Shown here piece by piece: positions 16,390 through 25,189 of a stretch of DNA of 64,000 nucleotides. The translations under genes were made by a program, and so were the position numbers. The first letter of the stretch is position 1. Every line of letters begins with the position of its first letter. The stretch is from Flavobacteriales bacterium (lineage in GTDB: Bacteria > Bacteroidota > Bacteroidia > Flavobacteriales_F > PHOS-HE28). The notes below the pieces were generated by a model. The model had not been told where the DNA came from. It ran no database searches and worked only from the letters and a program-made list of their open reading frames with translations. The stretch spans positions 292,576 to 356,575 of the forward strand of contig JAEUTA010000031.1 in assembly GCA_016788205.1 (NCBI GenBank), given 5' to 3'.

Positions 16390-17133
16390 TCAACCCTTCA
16401 CCGCACTGGAGCGGCGCCCCAGCGCCTCGATCACCTCCTGCCGACGGCGATGGCTTACCGGCACCTCCTGCCCGTTGGCGAGGAGCAGCGTACCTCCATC
16501 GCGGTGCAGGTACATCTTCACCTGCGCCATGTTCACCAGATGGGAAAGATGCACGCGCATGAAGCCGTGCGGTTCCAGCTGGGCGTCGAACTCTTTCATG
16601 GTCCGGGAGGCCAGCACCTTCTCCCCATCCGCCAAGTGGAATCCCGTGTAGTTGCCATCGCTCTCGCAGCGGATGATCTCACCGGGCGACAGCACGTGGA
16701 ACCCTTCGGCAGTGGGTATGGTGATGCGTTCCTGCAAGGCCTTCCGCACCTGTGTCGTTCCCATGGTGGTCCTGGATGGCGTGGCGGCTACGCGCTCCAG
16801 CGCTTCCTGCAGGTCATCGCGCACCACGGGCTTCAGCAGGTAGTGCAGGGCGCCGCTCTTGAAGGCGCGCACGGCGTAGTGGTCGAACGCAGTGACGAAG
16901 ATGATGCGTGTCTCCGTGTGAGAGAGGCGCTCCACCACATCGAAGCCCGTGCCGTCGCCCAGCCAGATGTCCAGCAGCACCACATCGGGCCGCATACTGT
17001 CGAGCAACGCCACCGCGCTCTCCACATCATGTGCCTCACCCACCACTTCCACCGCCACAGGGATGGAGCCCAATGCGGCCCGCAGGCTGGCCCTTGCCGG
17101 AGCCTCATCATCAACGATCGCCAAGCGCAGCAT
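16390..17133 (-). CDS. LytTR-family response regulator
   Basis: A 247-residue response regulator with an N-terminal receiver (IVDDEAPARASL; phospho-acceptor Asp55 in VVLLDIWLG; Lys in LKPV) and a C-terminal LytTR DNA-binding domain (about 140-240: EIIRCESDGNYTGFHL, SRTMKEFDAQLEPHGFMRVHLSHLVN). Its ATG at 17133 overlaps the end of the upstream histidine kinase gene by 23 nt, so the two are co-translated partners. LytTR regulators bind pairs of short direct repeats; I could not identify such a site in the window. Confidence 0.95.
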   Translation of the reverse strand: MLRLAIVDDEAPARASLRAALGSIPVAVEVVGEAHDVESAVALLDSMRPDVVLLDIWLGDGTGFDVVERLSHTETRIIFVTAFDHYAVRAFKSGALHYLLKPVVRDDLQEALERVAATPSRTTMGTTQVRKALQERITIPTAEGFHVLSPGEIIRCESDGNYTGFHLADGEKVLASRTMKEFDAQLEPHGFMRVHLSHLVNMAQVKMYLHRDGGTLLLANGQEVPVSHRRRQEVIEALGRRSSAVKG

Positions 17134-19045
17134 GTTCGGTCAAGGGTATTACACGCAAACGTAGGGTGACCACCGTGCCTTGTGCCGCGCCGTTGTCATC
17201 CTTCAGGTCGCGGACCTGGACCGCCTCGGACAGCGAAGTGGCACGGTCGAAAAGTGCGATGCGTTTGCGTACCAGATCCATACCCAGCGAGGTGCCGTTG
17301 CGGCGCGAGGGACGCTTGGCGGCCGCCGAACGGCCGATGCCATTGTCGCGCACCTCCACGTGCAGCACACCGCCCGCACGGTCCACCAGTATCGAGAGGT
17401 GTCCGTGCACAACACCGCTGAACCCATGCTCGATGGCATTCTCCACCACGGGTTGGATCAACATGGGCGGTACCGCGATGCGCTCGGCCTGCACGTAAGG
17501 CATCACCTTCAACTCCCAGGAGAAACTACCCGGCTTGCGGTTGGCACTGATGCGCAGGTAGTGCTCCACGAGCTGTATCTCCTGCTGCAACGGGATGGTC
17601 CTGCGCCGACTGGTCTCCAACACCAACCGCAGGAACCGGGAGAGATGGGCCACGTGATCGTTCGCGGTCGCCACGTCGCCACCGGCGTAAAGTCCCGGTA
17701 CGGTGTTGAGCGCATTGAAGAGGAAGTGCGGGTCCATTTGCAAGCGCAGCGCCTCCTGCTCCAGTTCGGCCTCCCGTTCCCGGGCTCGCTGTCGGCTGCG
17801 CTGTACCATGGCCCAACCCGATACGGCTATGGCGATGGCCAGCACCCCGATCCCGATGGCCGTCCACCGGTTCCGGTCGGCACGCAACGAAGCGAGCTCT
17901 TCGGCGGCGCGTAACGCAGCGTTCTCACGGTCCTTGTGTTCCGTATCGAAACGCAACTGCAGCTCGGCCATCTCACCGCGCGTGCTCTCGTTCATCAACG
18001 AGTCGTTCAGTGCATGATAGTCACGGAAGTGCTCTAGGGCCGCCTCCGGATCGGCCATCTTCTCGTGCAAGGTCGCCAGCGACAGGTGCGCCTCCTTCAT
18101 GTCCTCCAACGACCCTATTCGCGTGGCCACGGCCAGGCTACTGTCCAACAGCGGAAGCGCCTCTTGCAGCCGCCCTTGAGCCCGGCGCACATCGCCCAAC
18201 CCGTACAAAGCGCGCACTTCCACTTCACTGTTCCCATGGGCCCGTGCTTCGCGCAGGCTCTGCTGGTAGTGGAATACCGCACTGTCCAATTCACCGGCCC
18301 GCTCGTAAGCCAGACCGATGTTGCTGATCTGCATCTCGCGGTCGGCCCCTTCGCCCAAACTGTCTTCCAGCAGAAGGCTTTCGCGCAACACGGCAAGGGC
18401 CGAGTCGTACCGGCCTGCCTCGATCAACAGCACCCCGAGACCGTTCAGACCACTGGCCACGGCCTCAGGGTCCAACTGGCGTTTAATGGCCAGGCTGCGT
18501 TGTAGAAAAGCCAAGGCCTGGTCCATGCTATCGCGCCGCCATTGCAGCACGCTCATGTTATGCAATACACGCGCGATACTGAGGCTATCGCCCAGCAACT
18601 CCTTCCAGCGCAAGGCGTTGAGGCCCGCCTGCAGGGCGCCCGGGTAATCGCCTTGGATCTCGCGGGCCACCCCGATGTTGGTCCATGCGGCTCCTATCCA
18701 GAACGTGTCGCGGGCGAGCTCCGCGTTCAACAGCACCTGCTCATAGCAGGCCAGCGCACTATCGGGTTGCGAACGCCGCTGCAACACCTGCCCCAGCATG
18801 GACAGGGCGTGGAAGCCTTGTTTACGAAGCGGTGGGGCGCCTTGTGCGGCCTGTACGATCGGGCGTACGATGCGTTCGACCTCGGCGTTCCTTCCGGTGC
18901 GCAGGGCATCCTTCGCTCGGTCCAGTTCATTGCGGTAGGTCAGCGTGTCCAAAGGCTCGCCCGGTCCGGTGCCACGCCGCGGCCCAGTGCCGCCGCAGCC
19001 CGCGAGGAGCGATCCGAAGAGCAGGATGATGAGCGTATCACGCAC
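17111..19045 (-). CDS. TPR-containing LytS-type sensor histidine kinase (His_kinase PF06580)
   Basis: A 644-residue membrane kinase. I start at the GTG at 19045, which gives a lipoprotein signal peptide with lipobox LLAGC and lies 4 nt after a CATCTTTG box; the frame is open further upstream but has no start of that quality. A TPR region (about 60-390) precedes a transmembrane helix (about 425-445, ending before QRSRQRAREREAE), a coiled coil, and the His_kinase domain with the H box DPHFLFNALNTV and N box MLIQPVVENAIEHGF plus G box DNGIGRS. A kinase with both a lipobox and a transmembrane helix is unusual; the lipobox may simply be part of a non-cleaved signal. The partner is the LytTR gene. 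Confidence 0.9.
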   Translation of the reverse strand: MRDTLIILLFGSLLAGCGGTGPRRGTGPGEPLDTLTYRNELDRAKDALRTGRNAEVERIVRPIVQAAQGAPPLRKQGFHALSMLGQVLQRRSQPDSALACYEQVLLNAELARDTFWIGAAWTNIGVAREIQGDYPGALQAGLNALRWKELLGDSLSIARVLHNMSVLQWRRDSMDQALAFLQRSLAIKRQLDPEAVASGLNGLGVLLIEAGRYDSALAVLRESLLLEDSLGEGADREMQISNIGLAYERAGELDSAVFHYQQSLREARAHGNSEVEVRALYGLGDVRRAQGRLQEALPLLDSSLAVATRIGSLEDMKEAHLSLATLHEKMADPEAALEHFRDYHALNDSLMNESTRGEMAELQLRFDTEHKDRENAALRAAEELASLRADRNRWTAIGIGVLAIAIAVSGWAMVQRSRQRAREREAELEQEALRLQMDPHFLFNALNTVPGLYAGGDVATANDHVAHLSRFLRLVLETSRRRTIPLQQEIQLVEHYLRISANRKPGSFSWELKVMPYVQAERIAVPPMLIQPVVENAIEHGFSGVVHGHLSILVDRAGGVLHVEVRDNGIGRSAAAKRPSRRNGTSLGMDLVRKRIALFDRATSLSEAVQVRDLKDDNGAAQGTVVTLRLRVIPLTEHAALGDR

Positions 19046-19049
19046 GGAA

Positions 19050-19057
19050 CAAAGATG
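19050..19057 (-). promoter_or_regulatory. -7-like box CATCTTTG before the LytS-type kinase
   Basis: On the minus strand CATCTTTG ends 4 nt before the GTG at 19045. An inverted repeat CGATCG-7 nt-CGATCG (19092-19110) lies about 40 bp further upstream and might be an operator. Confidence 0.4.
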
Positions 19058-19164
19058 AATTCCCGGCGACCAGCCCGAACGTGACGCGCACCGATCGTTG
19101 AGCTCGATCGAGCGGACGTCCTGTTCCAGCGATCCTGCGTGCACTGGTTCCAGGGAAAAGCAGA

Positions 19165-19189
19165 AGCCCCGGCTCATGCCAGGGCCTCG
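19165..19189 (-). terminator. Probable terminator after the intradiol dioxygenase gene
   Basis: On the minus strand, GCCCTGG-CATGAG-CCGGGGC forms a 7-bp stem (one G-T pair) followed by TTCTGCTTTT, about 20 nt after the stop codon at 19210. Confidence 0.55.
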
Positions 19190-19209
19190 CTGGGAACAGA
19201 CGACCGGCT

Positions 19210-20253
19210 TCAAGAAGCCGCCGTCATCATCTTGCACTGGCGATGGGTGCCATGGGCGTTGATCACGCTCAGCTGGTAGACATAATTGGCAGTGGGGACA
19301 TCCAGTTCCACGGTATCCAGTCGCACCTGATGGTCGCCTGGGGCCAGGTTCTTGCGCTCCACGGCGGCCACTTTCCGGCCGTTCATATCGAATAGCTCGA
19401 TGGTGATGTCCGATGTGTTCTTCAGGCTGAAGGGGACCACGGTGGCGCCCACATACGGGTTGGGGAAGTTCTGGCCCAGCTTGAACTGGCCGCCGGTCTC
19501 CGGCTCTAATGCGAGCAACCCCGTGTTCACCTCACCTTCGCCCTGGATGGCCACTTCCAGGAAGGAGTCATATTCACCCGTAGCCTCATTGTAGGCCAGG
19601 GTCGCTTCCTGCAACGCGTATCCATTGCTGAAGATGCCATCCTGCGCCGGGGTCAGGGGGTCGGTACCCCAGGTGGTGTATGGCTCCTCGCTGGTGAGCA
19701 ATGCGTTCTTCGCCGCAGTGGGATAGCACAACTGCGAAGTGACCTGCAACATGGAATTGAGGTATACCTGGAAGTGGATGTGGCACGTGCGCCCGGGGTA
19801 CCAGCCAGGGAACTTGGTGAGGAACTCCACCTCGCCATTCGCATCGGTCATCTGTATGCCGCGCAGGAACCGCTCGCTCACGTGGTTCTGCGAGCCCTCG
19901 TGGGCACTTGTGGTATAGCCGCTGTAGTAGCCGCCCACATTGCAGTGCCAAATATCCACCCGGCAGTTGACCATGGGAAGGCAGTTGGCATTGCCCAGGA
20001 TGCGCAGGCGTACACGATGGTCCACGCCGGCCTGCTCTTCGCGGATATCCGTTCGGAAATAGGTGTTGTTGCCGCTCAGGTCCAACGGATAAGGGCCGGC
20101 GGTCTCGCTGGGTACCAAGGCGCAACCGCCTTCGGAGCCGGCAGCCGGTGCGGGATGGTCCTCGTGGTCGTGATCCTCGGCGTGCCCTGCGCCGGGCAGC
20201 ATCGTGGCGATGCCCGCAACACCGGCGAGCTTGAGAAAGTCCTTGCGTTCCAT
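19210..20253 (-). CDS. Secreted intradiol ring-cleavage dioxygenase with T9SS type A sorting domain
   Basis: A 347-residue protein with a dioxygenase fold at about 43-235 and a T9SS domain at about 262-347. All four Fe(III) ligands of protocatechuate/catechol intradiol dioxygenases can be placed: Tyr110 in IWHCNVGGYYSGY, Tyr152 in PGWYPGRTCHIH, His158 and His160. The family opens catechols between the hydroxyl groups. The N-terminus ERKDFLKLAG is a Tat-like signal with RK instead of RR, followed by a His/Asp-rich stretch (HAEDHDHEDH). The sorting domain begins LGQNFPNPYVG and contains ITIELFDMNGRKV. Such extracellular family members exist in fungi and some Bacteroidota, but the substrate is unknown. 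The start at 20253 matches the signal peptide. Confidence 0.88.
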   Translation of the reverse strand: MERKDFLKLAGVAGIATMLPGAGHAEDHDHEDHPAPAAGSEGGCALVPSETAGPYPLDLSGNNTYFRTDIREEQAGVDHRVRLRILGNANCLPMVNCRVDIWHCNVGGYYSGYTTSAHEGSQNHVSERFLRGIQMTDANGEVEFLTKFPGWYPGRTCHIHFQVYLNSMLQVTSQLCYPTAAKNALLTSEEPYTTWGTDPLTPAQDGIFSNGYALQEATLAYNEATGEYDSFLEVAIQGEGEVNTGLLALEPETGGQFKLGQNFPNPYVGATVVPFSLKNTSDITIELFDMNGRKVAAVERKNLAPGDHQVRLDTVELDVPTANYVYQLSVINAHGTHRQCKMMTAAS

Positions 20254-20420
20254 CGCGATGGGCCGGGGTGGAATGAACCCCCTTACCCATTGGACAAGGA
20301 GCCTGCTACCGGGGTTGCGTCGCACTCTCCATTCTTCGACAGAGCATCTTCTACCAGCCCCGGAGCGCCCGAGCCCATAGCCGAAGACGCGCTGCCGAGG
20401 CACCCAGCACGAGCCACCCG

Positions 20421-20428
20421 TATTTTTA
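20421..20428 (+). promoter_or_regulatory. -7-like box TATTTTTA before rpoN
   Basis: TATTTTTA (last G replaced by A) ends 7 nt before the rpoN ATG. The 182-bp gap to the divergent dioxygenase gene shows no other feature I can name. Confidence 0.3.
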
Positions 20429-20435
20429 CCCCACG

Positions 20436-21899
20436 ATGCTCAAACAAGGTCTTTTCCAGAAGCTCCAGCAGAAGCTCTCGCCCCAGCAGATCCAACTGAT
20501 GAAGTTGCTGCAGGTGCCTACCGCCGAGCTGGAACAACGCGTGAAGCAGGAGATCGAGGAGAACCCGGCGTTGGAAGAGGGCGAAGACCACGATGACGAG
20601 GAAGTGCCGACGGAAGACCAGGCCATCGCTGAGAACGAGGAGGTGGAAGGCAACGAGGAGAACGAGCGCGACGACTTCGACCTGAGCGACTATTTCCAGG
20701 ACGATGACACGCCGGACTACAAGCTGAGCGTGCAGAACTCGGGCCCTGATGACGAGGAGCGTGAGATACCGTTGGCCGGAGGAAGTTCGTTCCAGGACAA
20801 CATGAAGGCACAGCTTGCCCTGCGAGCTATCGACGAGCGTACCGAACTGCTGGCCGAGAACCTGATCGGCAACCTGGACGAGGACGGCTATCTCCGCCGC
20901 GAGCTCGATGCCATCGTGAACGACCTGGCATTCACCCAGAACGTCCTTTGCGAAAGGCATGAACTGGAGGCGGCACTGAAGGAGGTGCAAGCCCTGGACC
21001 CCGCTGGCGTAGGCGCCCGCGACCTGCGCGAATGCCTGTTGCTGCAAGTAGAACGCATGCCGCACAGCCTGGAGCAGCGCGTGGCCCACGAGATCCTGGA
21101 CAAGAACTTCGACGCCTTCAGCAAGAAGCACTACGACCGCATCCTGGACCGGTTGGAGATCGACGAGGAGGCACTGAAAGAGGCCATCGACCTGATCGTG
21201 CGCCTGAACCCGAAGCCCGGGAATACCCTCCGCGAGACCGACAAACCTTCGCAAGAGATCATCCCCGACTTCGGCGTGATGGCCATCGATGGCCAGCTGG
21301 AGCTATCGCTGAACGGACGTAACGCGCCGGAACTCCGCGTGAGCCGTGCCTACCGCGAGATGATGCAGGACTATGCGCGCAACAAGAAGGACAAGGACCA
21401 GCGCGACGCCCTGCAGTTCATCAAGCAGAAGCTGGACAGTGCCAAGTGGTTCATCGATGCCATCAAGCAGCGACAGAATACGTTGTTGGTGACCATGGAG
21501 GCCATCATGGAACACCAGCGCGAGTTCTTCCTCACCGGCGATGAGACCAAGATGAAGCCGATGATCCTGAAGGACATCGCCGAACGCGTGGGGCTGGACA
21601 TCAGTACCATCAGCCGGGTGGCCAATAGCAAGTACGTGCAAACGAACTATGGCACCTTCCTGTTGAAGTTCTTCTTCAGCGAGAGCCTCACCAACGAGGC
21701 CGGCGAAGAGGTGAGCACACGCGAGGTGAAGAAGATATTGAAGGACGCCATCGAGGCCGAGGAGAAGCGCAAGCCGCTGACCGACGATGAATTGACCGCA
21801 TTGCTGAAGAGCAAGGGGTATAACATCGCACGGCGCACCGTAGCGAAATACCGTGAACAGCTCAGCATTCCCGTGGCGCGGTTACGGAAAGAGCTGTGA
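20436..21899 (+). CDS. rpoN: RNA polymerase sigma-54 factor
   Basis: A 487-residue sigma-54. Region I is glutamine/leucine-rich (LQQKLSPQQIQLMKLLQ), followed by an acidic region II (about 45-110), the core-binding domain (about 115-320), the helix-turn-helix (LDISTISRVANSKYV) and the RpoN box ARRTVAKYREQL near the C-terminus, which reads the -24 element. It directs transcription that depends on AAA+ activators; none of those enhancer-binding proteins is in this window and I found no -24/-12 promoter here. Its stop overlaps the start of the PAP2-like gene (GTGA). Confidence 0.97.
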   Translation: MLKQGLFQKLQQKLSPQQIQLMKLLQVPTAELEQRVKQEIEENPALEEGEDHDDEEVPTEDQAIAENEEVEGNEENERDDFDLSDYFQDDDTPDYKLSVQNSGPDDEEREIPLAGGSSFQDNMKAQLALRAIDERTELLAENLIGNLDEDGYLRRELDAIVNDLAFTQNVLCERHELEAALKEVQALDPAGVGARDLRECLLLQVERMPHSLEQRVAHEILDKNFDAFSKKHYDRILDRLEIDEEALKEAIDLIVRLNPKPGNTLRETDKPSQEIIPDFGVMAIDGQLELSLNGRNAPELRVSRAYREMMQDYARNKKDKDQRDALQFIKQKLDSAKWFIDAIKQRQNTLLVTMEAIMEHQREFFLTGDETKMKPMILKDIAERVGLDISTISRVANSKYVQTNYGTFLLKFFFSESLTNEAGEEVSTREVKKILKDAIEAEEKRKPLTDDELTALLKSKGYNIARRTVAKYREQLSIPVARLRKEL

Positions 21900-22552
21900 G
21901 TCCCCGGCCACTTCGCAAGGACAGCGCATCCGTGATGCAACAGCTCGCCCGGCTCTTATCCGTGCTGTTTCACCCGGTCTTCATGCCGTTGTTCACGTTG
22001 GCCCTGGCAGGAACGGTAAGTCCGGCACTGGTCTATTTCGTACCGCCCGGGTCGCGCTTGATCATGCTCGGCATGGTCGCCATCATGACCATCGCATTCC
22101 CGCTCACCAGCGCGCTCCTGTTGCTGCGCGCCAGTGTGGTAACGCGCCTGGACATGCCCACCCGCCAGGAACGCATCGTACCGTACGCCATGACGTTGAT
22201 CCACTTCTGCCTGGCCTACTACCTGCTTCGGCGTTCGCCCGTGCACCCGGCCCTACTTGCGGTGAACTATGGTATACTGCTGGCAACGGGGTTCACCTTC
22301 GTCATCACCTTCTTCTGGAAGATCAGTGCGCACATGGTCGGTATCGGGGGGCTCATCGGCATGCTCACCGCACTTTCCGCGGTGCAACAGGCCCCCTTGT
22401 TCCCGCTCATCGCTGCGGCGATCATCGTTGCCGGACTGCTTGGTAGCGCAAGGGCGCTCATCAGCGATCACAGTCACGCACAGCTCATCACCGGGGCACT
22501 GCTCGGATGGGTTTGCGTGCACGCTTCGGTCATGCTAGGGTGGTACCCGTGA
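21896..22552 (+). CDS. PAP2-like membrane protein
   Basis: A 218-residue protein with about six transmembrane helices. The later part (KISAHMVGIGG about 145 and DHSHAQLITGALLGW about 190) resembles motifs 2 and 3 of PAP2-superfamily lipid phosphatases (SxHxxG and HxxxQ/D), but the KxxxxxxRP motif 1 is not obvious, so activity is uncertain. The GTG start overlaps the rpoN stop by 4 nt; an ATG at 21935 is an alternative giving a shorter N-terminus. Translational coupling with rpoN suggests the two are always made together, although no functional link is known. Confidence 0.65.
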   Translation: MSPRPLRKDSASVMQQLARLLSVLFHPVFMPLFTLALAGTVSPALVYFVPPGSRLIMLGMVAIMTIAFPLTSALLLLRASVVTRLDMPTRQERIVPYAMTLIHFCLAYYLLRRSPVHPALLAVNYGILLATGFTFVITFFWKISAHMVGIGGLIGMLTALSAVQQAPLFPLIAAAIIVAGLLGSARALISDHSHAQLITGALLGWVCVHASVMLGWYP

Positions 22553-22574
22553 TGTTGCATTTTCGCCGTCCGTG

Positions 22575-24377
22575 ATGAGATCCGCCATACCTCGTTCAGC
22601 TTCCCTTTTCATGGTATGGTCCATGGTCCTTGTCACGGCCCTGGTCACCATGCGTGGCCTGTGGAACGGTACCGATGGCAAGGGCTGGAAAGAGACCATC
22701 CGGAGCGATGCGCGCGGATACTATGGCTACCTACAGGCCTTCTTCATCCGCGAAGACCTCGGCCGTGAAGCGTATGTCCCCACCTACGTGAAGTACACGC
22801 CCACGGGTACACTGAACAAGTACTACTGCGGCACCAGTGTGATGATGGCGCCATGGTTCGGCATCGGCCATGCTTTGGCGCTGCAGCACCCTGAAGGGCC
22901 GCAGGATGGTACCAGCGAGCATGAGCAGAAGGCCATCGGCGTTGGCGCATGGGTCTACCTATCGCTGGGTCTGCTGGCCTTGCGCGCCTTGCTGCTCGGG
23001 GCGGGCGCAAGGGACGGCGTTGTGGCTTGGGTGCTTTTCGGTCTTTGCCTGGGTACACCATTGGTCCAATATGCCGCCATGCAGCCCGGCTGGTCGCACG
23101 TATACTCCTTCGCGGTCATCAGCGGGTTCCTGCTCGCGGTGCATCGCTTCGCCACAGGTAGTTCGCGATGGTGGCTGGTGGGCGCCGGTGCCTTGCTGGG
23201 GTTGGCGGTGCTCATCCGTCCAGTGAACGGCATTGTATTGCTGGCGGTCCCGCTGGTAGCTGGCCCTCATTGGGCTTCTTCCTTGGATAGGCTTCGGCGG
23301 GAGTACGTGCTCTTGCTGTTCGCGCTTCTCTCGTTCACGGCCATCATCGCCATACAGTCCGCGCTCTGGCATGCGCAAACCGGCAACTGGGTGGAGTACG
23401 GGTACAAAGGAGAAGGCTTCCACTGGAGCCGTCCACAGTTCCTCAAAGTGCTCGTCGGCTTCCGTCGTGGGCTCTTCTTGTGGACACCGCTGATGCTGCT
23501 TCCCGCTCTATGCGCGGTACTGCTCTGGCGCACCGATCGTTGGCGCAGCGTATGGGCCGTGGTGTATTGGGTCGTCTGCACGTACATCATCAGCAGTTGG
23601 TGGATCTGGTATTACGGCGGTGGCTTCGCCAGTCGTGTGTTCATAGACCACTATCCCATCCTGGTACTGCCCATGGTACTGGTCGTGCAACGATGGTCCG
23701 TTCGCGCCTGGTCGTTCACGCGCATCTTCATCGTGCTGTGCGTCGCACTCAACCTCGCTCAACTCTGGCAGTTCCACCACGGGTTCCTGCACCAGGAAAG
23801 CATGGATCGCGCCAAATACGAATACACGTTCCTACGCTTCGACGAAGCCCATCGCGACAAACTGGGCGGCAACTACCAGGAAGCGCCGTTCAACCCCAAC
23901 GGGATGGAGATGATCCTGGAAGAGACCTGTGGCATGGACGATAGCTGCACCTACTGGAGCCGCGGGTATCGCGTGCCGTGGGAGGGTGCTTACAGCCCCG
24001 CCACGGTGTGCCTTTTCGATGCATACCATGAATTCGGCCTTCTCTTCGATGCCGACACCGATACGCTTCCCACGGGCCGTGCGCTCTACCTGGAGGTGGG
24101 CCTGCAACGGTTCTGCGCCCGTCCGCAGGCATCACTGCATGCACTCGGCGTGACCGAGGTGCGCGATGCGCGCGACTCCATTTGGTTCTACGAGCCGTTC
24201 CGCCTGGACCCCGTGCCGTGCCGGGCCGGCGTGTGGGAGCAGTTGGAATACCGCATCCCTGTTCCTCCGCTGAAAGATGGCGACCGTTTGAGCTTCTATT
24301 TCTGGAACCAGGAACTGCGATCGCAATTCCTCGTGGACGATGTCTTCATCCGCGTGAACGCCGTAAGACCATACTGA
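22575..24377 (+). CDS. Polytopic membrane protein, glycosyltransferase GT-C-like
   Basis: A 600-residue protein with about 10-11 transmembrane helices in the first 430 residues and a soluble, probably periplasmic, C-terminal domain (about 435-600). The first loop contains RSDARGYYGYLQAF, similar to the acidic/aromatic DxxxYY loop of GT-C polyprenyl-phosphate-sugar transferases, and a second conserved-looking loop reads SWWIWYYGGGFASR. No PMT/GT39 domain can be claimed with certainty. The C-terminal domain ends VPPLKDGDRLSFYFWN with beta-sandwich character. The ATG at 22575 is chosen; a GTG 3 nt earlier is equally placed, and a CATTTTCG box lies 9 nt upstream. Confidence 0.65.
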   Translation: MRSAIPRSASLFMVWSMVLVTALVTMRGLWNGTDGKGWKETIRSDARGYYGYLQAFFIREDLGREAYVPTYVKYTPTGTLNKYYCGTSVMMAPWFGIGHALALQHPEGPQDGTSEHEQKAIGVGAWVYLSLGLLALRALLLGAGARDGVVAWVLFGLCLGTPLVQYAAMQPGWSHVYSFAVISGFLLAVHRFATGSSRWWLVGAGALLGLAVLIRPVNGIVLLAVPLVAGPHWASSLDRLRREYVLLLFALLSFTAIIAIQSALWHAQTGNWVEYGYKGEGFHWSRPQFLKVLVGFRRGLFLWTPLMLLPALCAVLLWRTDRWRSVWAVVYWVVCTYIISSWWIWYYGGGFASRVFIDHYPILVLPMVLVVQRWSVRAWSFTRIFIVLCVALNLAQLWQFHHGFLHQESMDRAKYEYTFLRFDEAHRDKLGGNYQEAPFNPNGMEMILEETCGMDDSCTYWSRGYRVPWEGAYSPATVCLFDAYHEFGLLFDADTDTLPTGRALYLEVGLQRFCARPQASLHALGVTEVRDARDSIWFYEPFRLDPVPCRAGVWEQLEYRIPVPPLKDGDRLSFYFWNQELRSQFLVDDVFIRVNAVRPY

Positions 24378-24404
24378 GCCGAGTCGGCCTAGCCTGGCGA
24401 CATC

Positions 24405-24480
24405 TGGTGGGCCCAGCAGGATTTGAACCTGCGACCAAGGGATTATGAGTCCCCTGCTCTGACCGCTGAGCTATGGGCCC
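24405..24480 (-). tRNA. tRNA with anticodon CAU, probably tRNA-Ile2 (alternatively tRNA-Met)
   Basis: A complete 76-nt cloverleaf on the minus strand: acceptor stem GGGCCCA pairs fully with TGGGCCC, discriminator A and encoded CCA (24405-24407), T-loop GGTTCAAATCC. The anticodon (complement of 24445-24447) reads CAU within loop CTCATAA. Comparison with the E. coli tRNA-Ile2 arm ACTCATAATCGCTTGGTCGC, remembered as highly similar, favours the Ile2 (lysidine-modified by TilS) identity over elongator Met; it is not the initiator, because the three G-C pairs typical of initiators are absent in the anticodon stem. The 5' end is 66 bp from the HAD gene's start on the other strand. Confidence 0.93.
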
Positions 24481-24532
24481 GGTCTTCCGCGCGAACGCGG
24501 GAGCGCGAAAATAGACCGTAGCGGCCGAAGGC

Positions 24533-24540
24533 TAGTTTTG
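24533..24540 (+). promoter_or_regulatory. -7 box TAGTTTTG before the HAD gene
   Basis: TAGTTTTG fits TAnnTTTG exactly and ends 6 nt before the GTG at 24547, so the mRNA would start at or within a nucleotide or two of the start codon. Confidence 0.5.
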
Positions 24541-24546
24541 CCGCCC

Positions 24547-25182
24547 GTGCAACAGACCTACGACACGATACTCCTGGACCTGGGCGGTGTGCTCATCGAT
24601 GTGGACTACCGTGCCACCGCCCGGGCTTTCCGCGCGCTGAACCATCCGCACTTCGAGCGCATCTACAGTAAAGCGCAGCAGGACCATTTCTTCGATGGTT
24701 TTGAGACGGGATCGCTCTCTCCGGCACAGTTCCGAGACCGCATTCGGGAGCTGCTGGACCCCGCACTCGCCGACGATACCATCGACGCGAGCTGGAACGC
24801 CATGTTGGGCACCATTCCGCCAGAGCGTATTGAGCTGGTAGAACGACTCAGGGAACGCTACCAGGTGCTGCTCCTGAGCAATACCAACGCCATTCACGTG
24901 CCGGCCTTCGAGGCGATCATCGCCCGCCAGAACGGCATCAAGGACTTCAAGTCACTATTCCACGGCGCTTACTACAGCTGCGAGATCGGTCTTCGGAAAC
25001 CCGATAAGGCTTCGTTCCTCCATGTACTCGGGTCACATGATGCTCGGCCGGAACGAACGCTGTTCATCGATGACAGTATCCAGCACGTGAACGGTGCACG
25101 AGAGGCAGGACTGAACGCGGAACATCTGGAACTGGCCAGCGAAGATGTCGTCGGCCTGGTGCGACGCATCGGACTGCTCTGA
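24547..25182 (+). CDS. HAD superfamily hydrolase (YihX-type phosphatase)
   Basis: A 211-residue HAD subfamily IA phosphatase. Motif I is LLDLGGVLIDVD (Asp11 nucleophile; DLG instead of DxD as in YihX-type alpha-D-glucose-1-phosphatases), motif II LLLSNTN, motif III GLRKPD with Lys, and motif IV LFIDDS. The cap is the small helical C1 type (about 20-85). Substrate cannot be told from sequence. The GTG at 24547 is preferred: the only upstream in-frame alternative (TTG 24538) is inside the -7 box. It ends 7 bp before the convergent T9SS gene. Confidence 0.9.
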   Translation: MQQTYDTILLDLGGVLIDVDYRATARAFRALNHPHFERIYSKAQQDHFFDGFETGSLSPAQFRDRIRELLDPALADDTIDASWNAMLGTIPPERIELVERLRERYQVLLLSNTNAIHVPAFEAIIARQNGIKDFKSLFHGAYYSCEIGLRKPDKASFLHVLGSHDARPERTLFIDDSIQHVNGAREAGLNAEHLELASEDVVGLVRRIGLL

Positions 25183-25189
25183 CAAGCCG

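Noticed and set aside
20283-21254. 323-residue open frame antisense to rpoN
   Set aside because: Antisense shadow of a certain rpoN gene.
24405-24480. Initiator tRNA-fMet
   Set aside because: The anticodon stem does not have the three consecutive G-C pairs and the acceptor's first pair is fully matched, unlike initiators.
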